A DNA stretch of 64,000 nt, from the NCBI RefSeq assembly GCF_014268885.2, contig NZ_CP077095.1:2671501-2735500 (forward strand), given 5' to 3'. The notes under the pieces were generated by a model that was given only the letters and a program-made list of their open reading frames with translations, did no database searches and was not told the origin of the DNA. Each line of letters opens with the position of its first letter. The stretch's first letter is position 1. A program made the translations under genes and the position numbers. The stretch comes from Pseudomonas xantholysinigenes (GTDB lineage Bacteria; Pseudomonadota; Gammaproteobacteria; Pseudomonadales; Pseudomonadaceae). This document shows, one piece after another, positions 25,390-33,985 of this stretch.

Positions 25390-26690
25390 GCCGTGCGCCG
25401 TTGCAGCATCTGGCGCAGCGGCGCGAGGTCGCTGGGCAGGATGATCAGCGTCTGGCCCAGGGACACGCCGCTCAGGCGGCAGTACAGCACCAGCATGGCC
25501 ACGGTCACCGCGAGGTAGGCGATGGACGACGCCGCGGCGGCGCCGACGATCCCCCAGGCCGGGATCAGCAGGACATTGAGCAGCAGGTTCAGGGCGGCCC
25601 CTGCGCCCATCAGCAGCGACACCGTGCCGGGGCGGTTCTTGCCTAACAGGTCCAGGCGCAGAATGCTGGCGTAGCACAGCCCCAGCAGCCCGGGCAGCAA
25701 GGCCAGCAGGGCCGGATAGGCCGGCGCGTAGGCGGCGCCGAACAGGGTGACGATCAGCCACTGGCCGATCAGCGCCATGCCCAGGCAGGCGCCGAGCATC
25801 ACCGTGGCGGTCAGGCGCAGGGCCAGCGGGGTCAGGCGTTCCATGCCGGCGTCCTGCTGCAGCAGGCGCTTCATCAAGGGGGTGGTGACCGCCTCGGGGA
25901 CGATCAGCAGCAGTTCGGCGGCGGCGCTGGCCATGGCGTAGTGGCCCAGGGCGGTGCTGCCGAGCAGGGCGCCGATGAACAGGTAGTCCGAACGCAGGAT
26001 CAACTGCTGGAACAGCAGGTCGGGATGGCTCTTGGCGCTGTAGCTCAGCAGTTCGCGCTGGCCGCCACGGTCCCAGCGCAGGGCCAGCGGATGTTGCCGG
26101 CGCAGCCACCACAGGCCCAACACCAGCACCAGGGCGATGCCGCCCAGCCAGCTGATCAGCGCCGCTTCCAGGGCCGCGTCGCGCCACATCCAGAACAGCC
26201 CGAGGAACAGCAGCAAGGGTGCCAGCGATTCGCTTAGACGCAAGGCGTTGAAGGCGCCGACGCCGCCACTGGCGTTGTGCAGGGTCAGCAGGCCGCTCTT
26301 GAGCACGGTCATTGGTACCGCCAGCAACAGCAACCAGGCCAGCAGGCCCAGTTGCACGGTGACTTCCAGGTCGGCGCCGAACTCGCGTACCAGGAACACG
26401 CAGGCCAGGGTCAGCAGCCCGGCCAGCAGGCATCCGTAGACCAGCACCTGGGTCAGCAGCAGGCCCATGTCGCGCTGCTTGGCCGCCTGGTAGCCGACCG
26501 CGCTGTTCAGGCCGCCGCTGGTGGCGGCGCTGATCAGGTCGGGCAGGGTGCTGAGCAGGGCGAACAGGCCGCGTTCGCTGGGGCCGAGGATGCGCGCCAG
26601 GAGCACGTTGCGCAGCAGGCGCAGGGCGATCATCGCCAGCTTGGTGCCCATGCTCAGGGCCAGGTGGCGCAGGTAGCTGTTGCGGTTCAT
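25386..26690 (-). CDS. Wzx-type polysaccharide flippase (MOP superfamily)
   Basis: The 434-residue integral membrane protein has about 12-14 helices. It starts YLRHLALSMGTKLAMIALRLLRNVLLARILGPSERGLFALL, the classic N-terminus of polysaccharide exporters (PST/MVIM). No hydrophilic domain is seen. It should move the undecaprenyl-linked repeat unit across the inner membrane. It is joined by 4-bp ATGA overlaps to the polysaccharide deacetylase upstream and the hydrolase-like gene downstream, so translation is coupled. Confidence 0.88.
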   Translation of the reverse strand: MNRNSYLRHLALSMGTKLAMIALRLLRNVLLARILGPSERGLFALLSTLPDLISAATSGGLNSAVGYQAAKQRDMGLLLTQVLVYGCLLAGLLTLACVFLVREFGADLEVTVQLGLLAWLLLLAVPMTVLKSGLLTLHNASGGVGAFNALRLSESLAPLLLFLGLFWMWRDAALEAALISWLGGIALVLVLGLWWLRRQHPLALRWDRGGQRELLSYSAKSHPDLLFQQLILRSDYLFIGALLGSTALGHYAMASAAAELLLIVPEAVTTPLMKRLLQQDAGMERLTPLALRLTATVMLGACLGMALIGQWLIVTLFGAAYAPAYPALLALLPGLLGLCYASILRLDLLGKNRPGTVSLLMGAGAALNLLLNVLLIPAWGIVGAAAASSIAYLAVTVAMLVLYCRLSGVSLGQTLIILPSDLAPLRQMLQRRTA

Positions 26691-27697
26691 CCGCGTTCTC
26701 CACGGCTGATGCGCCAGGCCAGCAGCGAGGGGCGGCTGGCGTTGCGCTGGCTGACGCCGATGCGCGGCAGGGCCAGGGGGTCGTCATGGCCCTGGCAGAT
26801 CCCCGGACGGGTGCTCAGGGCAAACGGATAGCGGTGCGCGGCCACCCGGGCACGGACCCGCGCGTCATGATCGCCGTTGGGATAGCAGTACACCGGCAGC
26901 GGCGCGCGACAGCCGGCATTGAGCGCGGCATGGCTGCGTTGCAGCTCTTCGTTGAGGCGATGGTCGTCCAGGTACGGCAGCAGGGCGTGGCTGGCACCGT
27001 GGGGGCCGAAGCGCACCAGGCCGGAGTCCTCCAGGGCGCGCACCTGCTGCCAGTCCATGGCCTGGGGCAGTGACTCCGCCGGGCAGGCGTCGGTCAGCAT
27101 ATGCAGAGCCTGGGGACTGAGGCTCTTGAGGGTTTGCAGGTAGCGCGCCAGGACCAGGCTGCGGGCCTTGCTGTGGTCGTGCATGAAGTACGCCGCCGGC
27201 AGCGGCCGGCCCAGCTTGCGCAGGCGTTCGATCAACAGGCGCCGGGCGTCTTCGCCGTGGCTGCCCCACAAGGTCTCGCCGACGCTCTCCCACCAGAAGC
27301 GCTGGCGGCTGCCGATGTAGTCGGTGGACAGGAAGATGCTCGCCGGCACCTGGTGGCGCTGCAGCAGCGGAAAGGCATTGACGGCGTTGTCGCGCCAGCC
27401 GTCGTCGAAGGTCAGCGCCACTTTGGGCCGGGCATCGCCACGGGGCGCCTGGTGGCTTTCCAGCAGGTCCATCAGGCTGACGCAGTCGAAATGCCGTTGC
27501 AGCCAGCGCAGCAGCCCCTCGAAGGCGCGCGGGCCGACGCACAGCTCGTTGCGATGGGGCAGCGCGGCGCTGGCGTCATCGGCCAGTACCCGGTGCAGCA
27601 TGAGGATCACCCCGGCGCCGCGCAGCTCGGCGCGCCCGCGCGGCGACTTGAAGTACAACCAACCACTGGCCTGCTTGATATGGGTCTTGATCGGCAT
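26687..27697 (-). CDS. Polysaccharide deacetylase family protein
   Basis: The 336-residue protein is of the NodB-homology fold. VILMLHRVL starts the barrel, ALTFDDGWRDN holds the catalytic Asp-Asp metal motif, FLSTDYIG and RFGPHGASHALL supply the usual second motif region (H-x3-H with SH), and VYCYPNGDHD and STRPGI match motifs 3 to 5. Members deacetylate N- or O-acetyl sugars. No signal peptide is visible, so it may act on the lipid-linked intermediate in the cytoplasm; that is inferred. It starts at 27697, 9 bp after the upstream glycosyltransferase stop, and overlaps the flippase start by 4 bp. Confidence 0.88.
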   Translation of the reverse strand: MPIKTHIKQASGWLYFKSPRGRAELRGAGVILMLHRVLADDASAALPHRNELCVGPRAFEGLLRWLQRHFDCVSLMDLLESHQAPRGDARPKVALTFDDGWRDNAVNAFPLLQRHQVPASIFLSTDYIGSRQRFWWESVGETLWGSHGEDARRLLIERLRKLGRPLPAAYFMHDHSKARSLVLARYLQTLKSLSPQALHMLTDACPAESLPQAMDWQQVRALEDSGLVRFGPHGASHALLPYLDDHRLNEELQRSHAALNAGCRAPLPVYCYPNGDHDARVRARVAAHRYPFALSTRPGICQGHDDPLALPRIGVSQRNASRPSLLAWRISRGERG

Positions 27698-27706
27698 GTC
27701 CGTCGC

Positions 27707-28843
27707 TCATCGATTCTGGTCAGGGTTCCATTGGCTGTAGCTGTGCCCGCGCAGGAACTGCCACAGGCCCACGCTCATGCCGGCGAGGGTGACCAGCACG
27801 AAGGCGGCCAGGCGGAACGGGCGTGGCAACCGGCGGCGGGCATCGAGCAGGCCGGCGATGGCGGCGGCGTAGCCAAGCAACTGCAAGGCCAGGGTCAGGC
27901 GGTAGAAGCCGGGATCGAGCGCCAGCCACAGGTTGGCCAGCAGCAGCGGCAGCAGCAGCACCGGGGCCAGGCGGCGGATCAGCTTGTGGCTGATCAGGGC
28001 GATGGCATACAGGCCATGACGCGCCGGGTTGAGCAGCTCGCGGCGGGCGGCCAGGCTCAGCAGGCCGCCGACGGTGACCCGCTGGCGGCGACGAAACTGC
28101 TTGTCGGCCTCGTCCACGCCTTGGTCCAGCACCACCGCCTCGGGCACGTAGACGATGCGCAGCCCCGCGGCCGGGGCGCAGGTGCTGATGAAGAAATCGT
28201 CGTTGACCTGCTTCGGGATCGGCTGGTAAAGCGCCCGGCGCAGGGCAAGCAGGGCGCCGTCGGCCGAGACCATGCAGCCGGTGCGGTTCTCCACCTTGCG
28301 CACCCAGGCCTCGTAGTGGCGGTACAGGCTGTCGCCGATGCTCAGGCCCTTGCCGGGGTCGGGGATGATCATGTGCCCGGCGCTGCCGCCGACGTGCGGG
28401 TCGGCGAACGGCGCCAGCAACAGGCCGAGGGTGTTGTCGGCCCACTGGTTGTCGGCGTCGGTGAACACCAGCAGTTCGCCGGTGCATACCGCCACCGCGC
28501 TGTTCAGCGCGCCGGCCTTGCCCAGGCGCGGCAGCTCCAGCACCTGCACCCGCGGATCGCCCACGGCCTGGGCCAAGGCCACGGTGCGGTCGCTGGAGCC
28601 GTCGCTGGCCACCACCACCTGCAGTTCGGCGGCGGCATAGTCCTGGCCGAGCACGCTGGCCAGCTTGGCCGCGATATGGCGTTCCTCGTTGTGCGCGGCG
28701 ATCACCACGCTGACCCGTTGGGGCGGCAGTGGCCCGGCGGCGCGACGGGGGAAGAAGGGCGCGGCCAGGGTCAGCAGCAGCGGATAGCCGACCCAGGCAT
28801 ACAGGGGCAACAGCAGGCAAAGCCAGAAGAGGAACTCAGCCAC
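27707..28843 (-). CDS. Membrane glycosyltransferase family 2
   Basis: The 378-residue inner-membrane GT2 has an N-terminal helix (FLFWLCLLLPLYAWVGYPLLL), then RVSVVIAAHNEERHIAAKL, VVVASDGSSDRT, VFTDADNQW (D-x-D metal motif) and VNDDFFIST, followed by QFRRRQRVTVGG in place of the processive Q-x-x-R-W. C-terminal helices lie between about 275 and 365. This architecture resembles polysaccharide synthase-like GT2s that face the cytoplasm. It overlaps the next GT2 gene by 8 bp. The sugar donor is unknown; UDP-glucose or UDP-glucuronate, made by the same operon, are possible. Confidence 0.88.
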   Translation of the reverse strand: MAEFLFWLCLLLPLYAWVGYPLLLTLAAPFFPRRAAGPLPPQRVSVVIAAHNEERHIAAKLASVLGQDYAAAELQVVVASDGSSDRTVALAQAVGDPRVQVLELPRLGKAGALNSAVAVCTGELLVFTDADNQWADNTLGLLLAPFADPHVGGSAGHMIIPDPGKGLSIGDSLYRHYEAWVRKVENRTGCMVSADGALLALRRALYQPIPKQVNDDFFISTCAPAAGLRIVYVPEAVVLDQGVDEADKQFRRRQRVTVGGLLSLAARRELLNPARHGLYAIALISHKLIRRLAPVLLLPLLLANLWLALDPGFYRLTLALQLLGYAAAIAGLLDARRRLPRPFRLAAFVLVTLAGMSVGLWQFLRGHSYSQWNPDQNR

Positions 28844-29801
28844 GGGCGGGCCTCCTTGCGGTGCGGTTGAACAGGCTGAGGATGAACGCCGCGCCGGCCA
28901 GGTGCAGGCGCAACCAGTGCAGGCCCCAGAGCTGCACGGTCAGCAGCAGGTCGCGATGGCGACGGCTCTGGCGCAGGCTGAGGAGCAGCGCGGGCAGGGC
29001 GCTGAGCAGCAGCAGGCCGAGCGCCACGTGGGGAAAGCCATCAAGCAAGGCCGACAGGGCCATGGCGTCGAGCACCCAGGCGCCGACCGAGAGCAATGGG
29101 AAGCGCAGTAGGCGCAGGCTCACGCCGTGGCTGCGCAGCAGTTGCAGGTGGCTGCCCTGGCGCCACATCTCCTTGCCCAGCCATTCGCGCCAGCTGGCTT
29201 CGAAGCCCCAGTGCAGCACCGCGGGTTGGCGCAGTACCCGCAGGCGCGCGCCGGCCTCGTGCAGGCGCAGGGTGAAGTCCTTGTCCTCGCCGGTGCGCAG
29301 GCGTTCGTCGAAGCCCCCTACCTGCTCGAACCAGCTGCGCCGCATCAACAGGTTGGGGGTGGGCAACCAGGTGCTGTCCTGCACGGTCTGGCCGACGCGC
29401 AGGGTCCGCCGCTGCCAGGCCTGGGCGAACCAGGGCGCCTGGCGTGGGGTGTCGCAGTCGAGGGCGAAGACATCGCCTTCGCCGCGCCGTTGCAGGTCGA
29501 GCAGCAGGTCGAGCCAGTGCTCGGGCACCTCGATGTCGGCGTCGAGGAAGGCCAGCCAGTCGCCGTGGCTGGCGCGCACGCCGGCGTTGCGCAGGGCGCC
29601 GATGGCCACCCCTGGCAGCACCAGCACCTCGGCGCCATGGGCGCGGGCAATCGCCGGGCCGTCGTCGACGGAGCCGTTGTCCACCACGATCAGCTCGCAG
29701 GCCAGCCCCGCGGCGCTTGCAGCGCGGCGCGCGGCGTCGAGGGTGCGGCCGATATGCGGGGCCTCGTTGAACATCGGGATGACGATGCTCACCAGGCTCA
29801 T
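28836..29801 (-). CDS. Glycosyltransferase family 2
   Basis: The 321-residue GT-A fold enzyme has SLVSIVIPMFNEAPHIGRTLDAA, LIVVDNGSVDDG, FLDADIEVP with the D-x-D metal motif, FDERLRTGEDKDFTLRLHEAGAR, and C-terminal hydrophobic helices from about 245. It probably adds one sugar to the lipid-linked oligosaccharide. The ATG at 29801 was chosen from the ATGA overlap with the Wzy gene stop at 29798; an open frame extending to 30572 is the shadow of that gene. The donor is not assigned. Confidence 0.9.
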   Translation of the reverse strand: MSLVSIVIPMFNEAPHIGRTLDAARRAASAAGLACELIVVDNGSVDDGPAIARAHGAEVLVLPGVAIGALRNAGVRASHGDWLAFLDADIEVPEHWLDLLLDLQRRGEGDVFALDCDTPRQAPWFAQAWQRRTLRVGQTVQDSTWLPTPNLLMRRSWFEQVGGFDERLRTGEDKDFTLRLHEAGARLRVLRQPAVLHWGFEASWREWLGKEMWRQGSHLQLLRSHGVSLRLLRFPLLSVGAWVLDAMALSALLDGFPHVALGLLLLSALPALLLSLRQSRRHRDLLLTVQLWGLHWLRLHLAGAAFILSLFNRTARRPARG

Positions 29802-31168
29802 CGGGCCACCTCGACCGGCTGTTCGGCGCGGGCCTGGCGCAGCAGCACGCTGGACAGCGCCAGCATCAGCCACAGGTACTTGTGGCTGGGCGCGCTGAGG
29901 AACATCAGGAACAGACCGATGGCCAGCATGCTCATGGTCAGGTGGGTCATCAGGTCGGCGCGGTCGCGGTCGCCGGCAGCGCGAAAAGCGGCGCGGGCCT
30001 GCCAGAAATTGCGCAAGGCCAGGGCGATCATGCCGACGAACAGCAGGCCCGCCGGCAGGCCGACCTCGCTGAACAGCTCCAGGTAGGTGTTGTGGGCGCG
30101 GCGATAGAGGTCGGTGGTCTTGCTGTTTTCCGGGGCGAAGGCCTTGGAGAAGCCGGTGTCGGCATAGTGCAGCGGGAAGGTGCCGGGGCCGGTGCCGAGC
30201 AGCGGGCTGTGGCTGATCATCTCCTTGCCCACCACCAGGTACGAGGCGCGTCGGCCCAGGGACTCGTCCTGGTGGGCGTTGACCCCGGACTTGAGCAGCA
30301 TCAGCGACTGGATACGGTCGGCGTAGCCCGCCGGCATCAACGCTACCCCCAGCGGCAGGACAATGGCCAGGCCGAGCATGGCGAAGCCCAGGTGGCGCGG
30401 GCGGATGCGTGCCAGCTGTTCGCGGTAGTTGTGCAGCACCATGCCCAGGCTGATCAGCAGCACCACCAGCCCCGAGCGCGACTCGGTCTTGGTCATGCCC
30501 ACCAGCAGCAACAGGCAGCAGCCGGCCCAGAACAGCTTGACCGGCAACTGCCGGGCCTTGATCGCCAGCCACAGGCCCAGGGGCATGGCGATGGTGATCA
30601 ACAGGGCGAAGGCGTTGGGGTCGAGCATGGCCGAGGCGCGGCCCTGCTCCTGGTACTTGGTGGAGAAGATCGCGAACAGGCAGGTGACGCAGACGCTGAC
30701 GGTGATCAGCCGCGCCAGCAGCGGCAGGTTGAGGTCGCGCCCCACCAGCAGGGTGATGACGAACACCACCAGGCCCACCAGCAGTTCGCGCAGGTGACCT
30801 GCGGACAGCGCCAGATCATCGCTGGTCCACAGGCTCAGCAGGTACAGCGCCATGAACGGCAGCAGCAGGCGCCACTGGTTGCTGCGCAGGCGTTCGCCGG
30901 GCAGCTGGCGCACCGCCAATTGCAGGCTGAGGATCAGCACCAGGCCGATACCCACCAGCTTGGCCCCGGACACCAGGCCGTCCTTGAGCAGGCCTTCCAG
31001 GGGCACCAGGATGGCGATCGCCAGCAGGCCCCAGGCCGGCTTGCGGTACAGCACCAGCGCGCCCGCCAGGCCGATCACCCCGCCTGGGGCCAGGTACGGG
31101 TAGGGGCTGGCCAGCAGGCCCAGGCTCAGCAGGGCCACCAGGCCCACCAGCGACAGCGGAATGATCAT
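29798..31168 (-). CDS. O-antigen ligase/polymerase-like protein (Wzy)
   Basis: The 456-residue multi-helix membrane protein has a Wzy_C/O-antigen-ligase domain at about 190-380: a large periplasmic loop with SLGRRASYLVVGKEMISHSPLLGTGPGTF and RRAHNTYLELFSEVGLPAGLLF. In a Wzx/Wzy operon this is most likely the polymerase that joins repeat units in the periplasm, rather than a lipid A ligase. The start at 31168 is fixed by the ATGA overlap with the GT4 stop at 31165; the longer open frame is shadow. Confidence 0.87.
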   Translation of the reverse strand: MIIPLSLVGLVALLSLGLLASPYPYLAPGGVIGLAGALVLYRKPAWGLLAIAILVPLEGLLKDGLVSGAKLVGIGLVLILSLQLAVRQLPGERLRSNQWRLLLPFMALYLLSLWTSDDLALSAGHLRELLVGLVVFVITLLVGRDLNLPLLARLITVSVCVTCLFAIFSTKYQEQGRASAMLDPNAFALLITIAMPLGLWLAIKARQLPVKLFWAGCCLLLLVGMTKTESRSGLVVLLISLGMVLHNYREQLARIRPRHLGFAMLGLAIVLPLGVALMPAGYADRIQSLMLLKSGVNAHQDESLGRRASYLVVGKEMISHSPLLGTGPGTFPLHYADTGFSKAFAPENSKTTDLYRRAHNTYLELFSEVGLPAGLLFVGMIALALRNFWQARAAFRAAGDRDRADLMTHLTMSMLAIGLFLMFLSAPSHKYLWLMLALSSVLLRQARAEQPVEVAR

Positions 31169-32418
31169 GCGACAACCTCCTCGGCCGTGCCCCGGTACAC
31201 CAGGGCCCAGCGTTGTGCCAAGGTCGGCAGGTGGTAGCGTTCGCGTTGCGTGCGACGGGCGCGGGCAATCAGCTCCGCGGCCTGTTCGGGGTCTTGCAGC
31301 AAGGCCTCGAGGTGCGCGCCCAGCTCGCTGGTGGCCAGGGGGCTGGCCAGCAGGCCGTTGTGGCCGTGCTCGATCACATCGGGAATGCCGCCGACGCCGA
31401 AGGCCACCACTGGCACGCCGTCTTGCATGGCTTCGAGCAGGATCATCGGCGTGCCTTCGGTGCGCGAGCTGATCACCAGAGCGTCGAGACGCGCCATCCA
31501 GCTGCGCATGTCGCGCTGGAAGCCGGGCAGGGTGATGCGGGTGGTCAGGCCGGCGGCGTCGATGCGGGCTTGCAGGAGGTCGCGTTCGGGGCCTTCGCCG
31601 AGCATCACGGCGTGGACCTGCGGGTGGCGCTGGCACACCGGGATCAGGGTGTCGAGGAACAGGTCGGGGCCTTTTTCGCTGGACAGGCGGCCGACGTAGG
31701 CGGCGAGCCAGGTGTTGTGCTCGTGATCGCGATCCCTGTAGGAGCGGCCTTGTGTCGCGATCGGGCGCGAAGCGGCCGCCGCTGCATGGTGATCCGACAT
31801 GCCTGAGCCATCTTCATGGATGCCCTTGGGGCCGCTATACGGCCCATCGCGGCGCAAGGCCGCTCCTACATGATCTTCATCAGCCGTACTGGCCTCGGGC
31901 AGCCCATTGGGAATCACCCGCAACTTGGCCTCGGGCACCCCAGCCTGGCGATGAATGCGGGCGATGCTCTGGGCCACGCACACTACCGTCTCCACCGTCG
32001 GCGTGCGGCACAGTTGCAGGCTCAGCCAGGTATAGAAGCGTTGCTTGCGGCTGCGTGGGGTGAAGCCGTGCTGGGTGCTGACCATCGGCAGGCGCCACAG
32101 GGTGGCGCCGAGCCAGCCGAACAGCTGGCCCTTGAAGTTGTGGCTGTTGACCAGCGGCCGTTGCCCGCGCTGCGCGCCCAGCACCTTGAGCACCGCCGTC
32201 AGCCCGTGGCAGGTTTCGCAGGCCACGCCAGCCTCGCGAAAACGCGCCACCAGCTCGGCCGGAGCATCGAGGAACAGCACCCGATGCTGGCCGGGCGTGG
32301 CCTGGCAGTGGTCCAGGAGCATGCGTTCGGCACCGTAGAACCCGCCACTGCTGAGCAGGTGCAGGATCGGCCGCTCGCAGGCAGGCAGCGCCACGTTCAA
32401 TTGCGCACCCAGTGCCAC
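31165..32418 (-). CDS. Glycosyltransferase family 4, with an in-frame REP insertion
   Basis: The 417-residue GT-B enzyme has N-terminal ILHLLSSGGFYGAERMLL, and a C-terminal domain with AAYVGRLSSEKGPDLFL, MLGEGPERDLL, TLPGFQRDM and SRTEGTPMILLEAM, the donor-binding E-x7-E region. Between the two domains (about residues 182-226) a 45-codon segment reads through an inverted pair of REP elements, giving VGAALRRDGPYSG...ATQGRSYRD, which has no family counterpart. The reading frame stays open, so the protein may still work with a longer linker. The start is uncertain: GTG at 32418 has no clear ribosome site, and TTG at 32400 overlaps the Wzz stop as TTGA. Confidence 0.85.
   Translation of the reverse strand: MALGAQLNVALPACERPILHLLSSGGFYGAERMLLDHCQATPGQHRVLFLDAPAELVARFREAGVACETCHGLTAVLKVLGAQRGQRPLVNSHNFKGQLFGWLGATLWRLPMVSTQHGFTPRSRKQRFYTWLSLQLCRTPTVETVVCVAQSIARIHRQAGVPEAKLRVIPNGLPEASTADEDHVGAALRRDGPYSGPKGIHEDGSGMSDHHAAAAASRPIATQGRSYRDRDHEHNTWLAAYVGRLSSEKGPDLFLDTLIPVCQRHPQVHAVMLGEGPERDLLQARIDAAGLTTRITLPGFQRDMRSWMARLDALVISSRTEGTPMILLEAMQDGVPVVAFGVGGIPDVIEHGHNGLLASPLATSELGAHLEALLQDPEQAAELIARARRTQRERYHLPTLAQRWALVYRGTAEEVVA
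31736..31870. repeat. Inverted REP pair inside the glycosyltransferase gene
   Basis: CTGTAGGAGCGGCCTTGTG at the left end and its inverse, GCGCAAGGCCGCTCCTACA, at the right end bracket 135 bp, exactly 45 codons, so the host frame is kept. The same core is found at 59989-60094 between genes. The flanks carry GATC-containing sequence on both sides, but no clear target duplication. Confidence 0.9.
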
Positions 32419-33971
32419 AGGCGTGGCAGCGTCCAGGCCTTGTGCGGATTGGGCAGGGCCGGGGTCTGGTCGTTGATCACCAGCAGTACCGGCAGGCCCA
32501 GCTCGTGGCCGATTTGCGCCGGGTGCTTGAAGCGATGGTCGAAGAACTCCTTGACGTAGACCACGGCAATTGCCAGCAGCAGGCCGGTGATCAGGCCGAA
32601 CGGAATGATCAGGCCGGGTTTCGGGAAGCTGGCGGCGGTCGGTTCGTAGGGCGCGCTGAGGATGCGCGCGTTGGATTGGCTGCCGTCGAGCAGGCCCTGG
32701 CCACGGCTCTCTTCGTAGCGCTGGGCATAGGTCGAGAAGGCCTTGTGCAGCGCGTCGATCTCGGTGTCCAACTGGCGGGTCTTGCTCTGGGTCTCGCGCA
32801 GTTGCAGGATGCGTTGGCTGTAGTCGGCGATGCGCTGGGTCTTCTGCTCGATCACCTGCTGGGTCACGGCCAGGTCCTGTTGGCGTTCGCGGATGCGGTT
32901 CTCGACGATCTTGAGGAACTGCGCGCGCAACTGGGCGATTTGCTGGCGGGCCATGACCATCTGCTCGGAGCCCGCCTGGAACACCGTGGCGTCGCCGTTG
33001 TAGCGGGCCAGTTGGGTGGTCAGCTGCTCGCCGAGCTGCTTGATTTCGCGGTCCTCGAAGGCGACGTTGTCGACCGTGGTGGTGAAGGTGTAGGGGAACG
33101 CGTAGTCAGCCATCTTCGCCTTGTTGGCCGCGGCCAGGCTGGTCTGCAGGTAATCGAGCCACTTCTGGTTCTGCAACTGGCGATCACGTTGCAGGTTGAG
33201 CGCCTGTTCCTCGGTGTTGATGGCGTTGAGGCGGAAGGTGATCTCTTCTTTCGGGTCGGACGAGCCGATTGCCGTCAGCAGCCCCAGGCGCTGGCTTTCC
33301 AGGTCGCCGAGGCGGGCCTGGTAGTGCAGTTTCTTCTGCTCGTAGAAGGCTTCGGGCAGTTCGTTGGACTGCAGGTCCTGGCGGTTGGTCAGGAAGTTCT
33401 CCAGCAGGCGGGCGACGAACAGCGTGCCGAGCTTGGGGTCGTCGCTGGCGTAGGTGATGGAGATCACGTTGGAGCCCGGCAGGGTCTCGACCTTGAGGTC
33501 CTTGACGGCCTGGTCGGTGAGGGTGTCGAGCTGGGTGTCGCGGTCATCGGCCACGGTATTGCCGAACAACCGGTGCAGCGGGTTGAGCACGCCGTGGCGC
33601 AGCGGATCGAGCACGACGCGGCGCAACAGGCCGGGCTCGTCGGGGTAGTGGCCTTCCTTGCGCAGCTCGCCCAGGGTCTGCCGGATCAAGGTGGGCGAAC
33701 GCAGGATGTTGCTCTCGGTCTCCATGTCGGCCAGCGACGGCGGGATGAACTGGTCGGCCTGCTGGGACAGTGCCGAGGTGGTGTCGCTTTGCGAGAGTTT
33801 CTTCGACTGCACGATGACTTCGGCGGTGATGTCGTAGCTCTGCTTGAGCACCAGCGGCAACAGCACGGCAATCACCGCGAATACCAGGAACACCCGTTTC
33901 ACCAACTGGCGGTTGGCGAAGAAGATGCGGAAGAACTCATGCACATAGTTTTCTTTCGGTTGCGTGGTCAT
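32397..33971 (-). CDS. Wzz-type chain-length/exopolysaccharide transport protein
   Basis: The 524-residue polysaccharide co-polymerase has its first membrane helix at about 27-47 (VFLVFAVIAVLLPLVL) and a second near 470-488 (LIIPFGLITGLLLAIAVVY), with a long periplasmic coiled-coil between them (about 180-440, many heptads such as RIADYSQRILQLRETQSKTRQL). The short cytoplasmic end is not a kinase; the P-loop part is a separate gene at 35028-35675. It should set polymer length together with Wzy and Wza. It overlaps the GT4 start by 22 bp and follows the wza-like gene by 14 bp. Confidence 0.9.
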   Translation of the reverse strand: MTTQPKENYVHEFFRIFFANRQLVKRVFLVFAVIAVLLPLVLKQSYDITAEVIVQSKKLSQSDTTSALSQQADQFIPPSLADMETESNILRSPTLIRQTLGELRKEGHYPDEPGLLRRVVLDPLRHGVLNPLHRLFGNTVADDRDTQLDTLTDQAVKDLKVETLPGSNVISITYASDDPKLGTLFVARLLENFLTNRQDLQSNELPEAFYEQKKLHYQARLGDLESQRLGLLTAIGSSDPKEEITFRLNAINTEEQALNLQRDRQLQNQKWLDYLQTSLAAANKAKMADYAFPYTFTTTVDNVAFEDREIKQLGEQLTTQLARYNGDATVFQAGSEQMVMARQQIAQLRAQFLKIVENRIRERQQDLAVTQQVIEQKTQRIADYSQRILQLRETQSKTRQLDTEIDALHKAFSTYAQRYEESRGQGLLDGSQSNARILSAPYEPTAASFPKPGLIIPFGLITGLLLAIAVVYVKEFFDHRFKHPAQIGHELGLPVLLVINDQTPALPNPHKAWTLPRLWHWVRN

Positions 33972-33985
33972 GGTTCGTCCCCCGG

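Noticed and set aside
23479..26787. One continuous minus-strand frame of 1102 codons
   Set aside because: The upstream 466 codons are the out-of-frame shadow of the Wzx gene (low-complexity Arg/Pro/Gly). The real gene begins at 25389 with a signal peptide and ATGA overlap.
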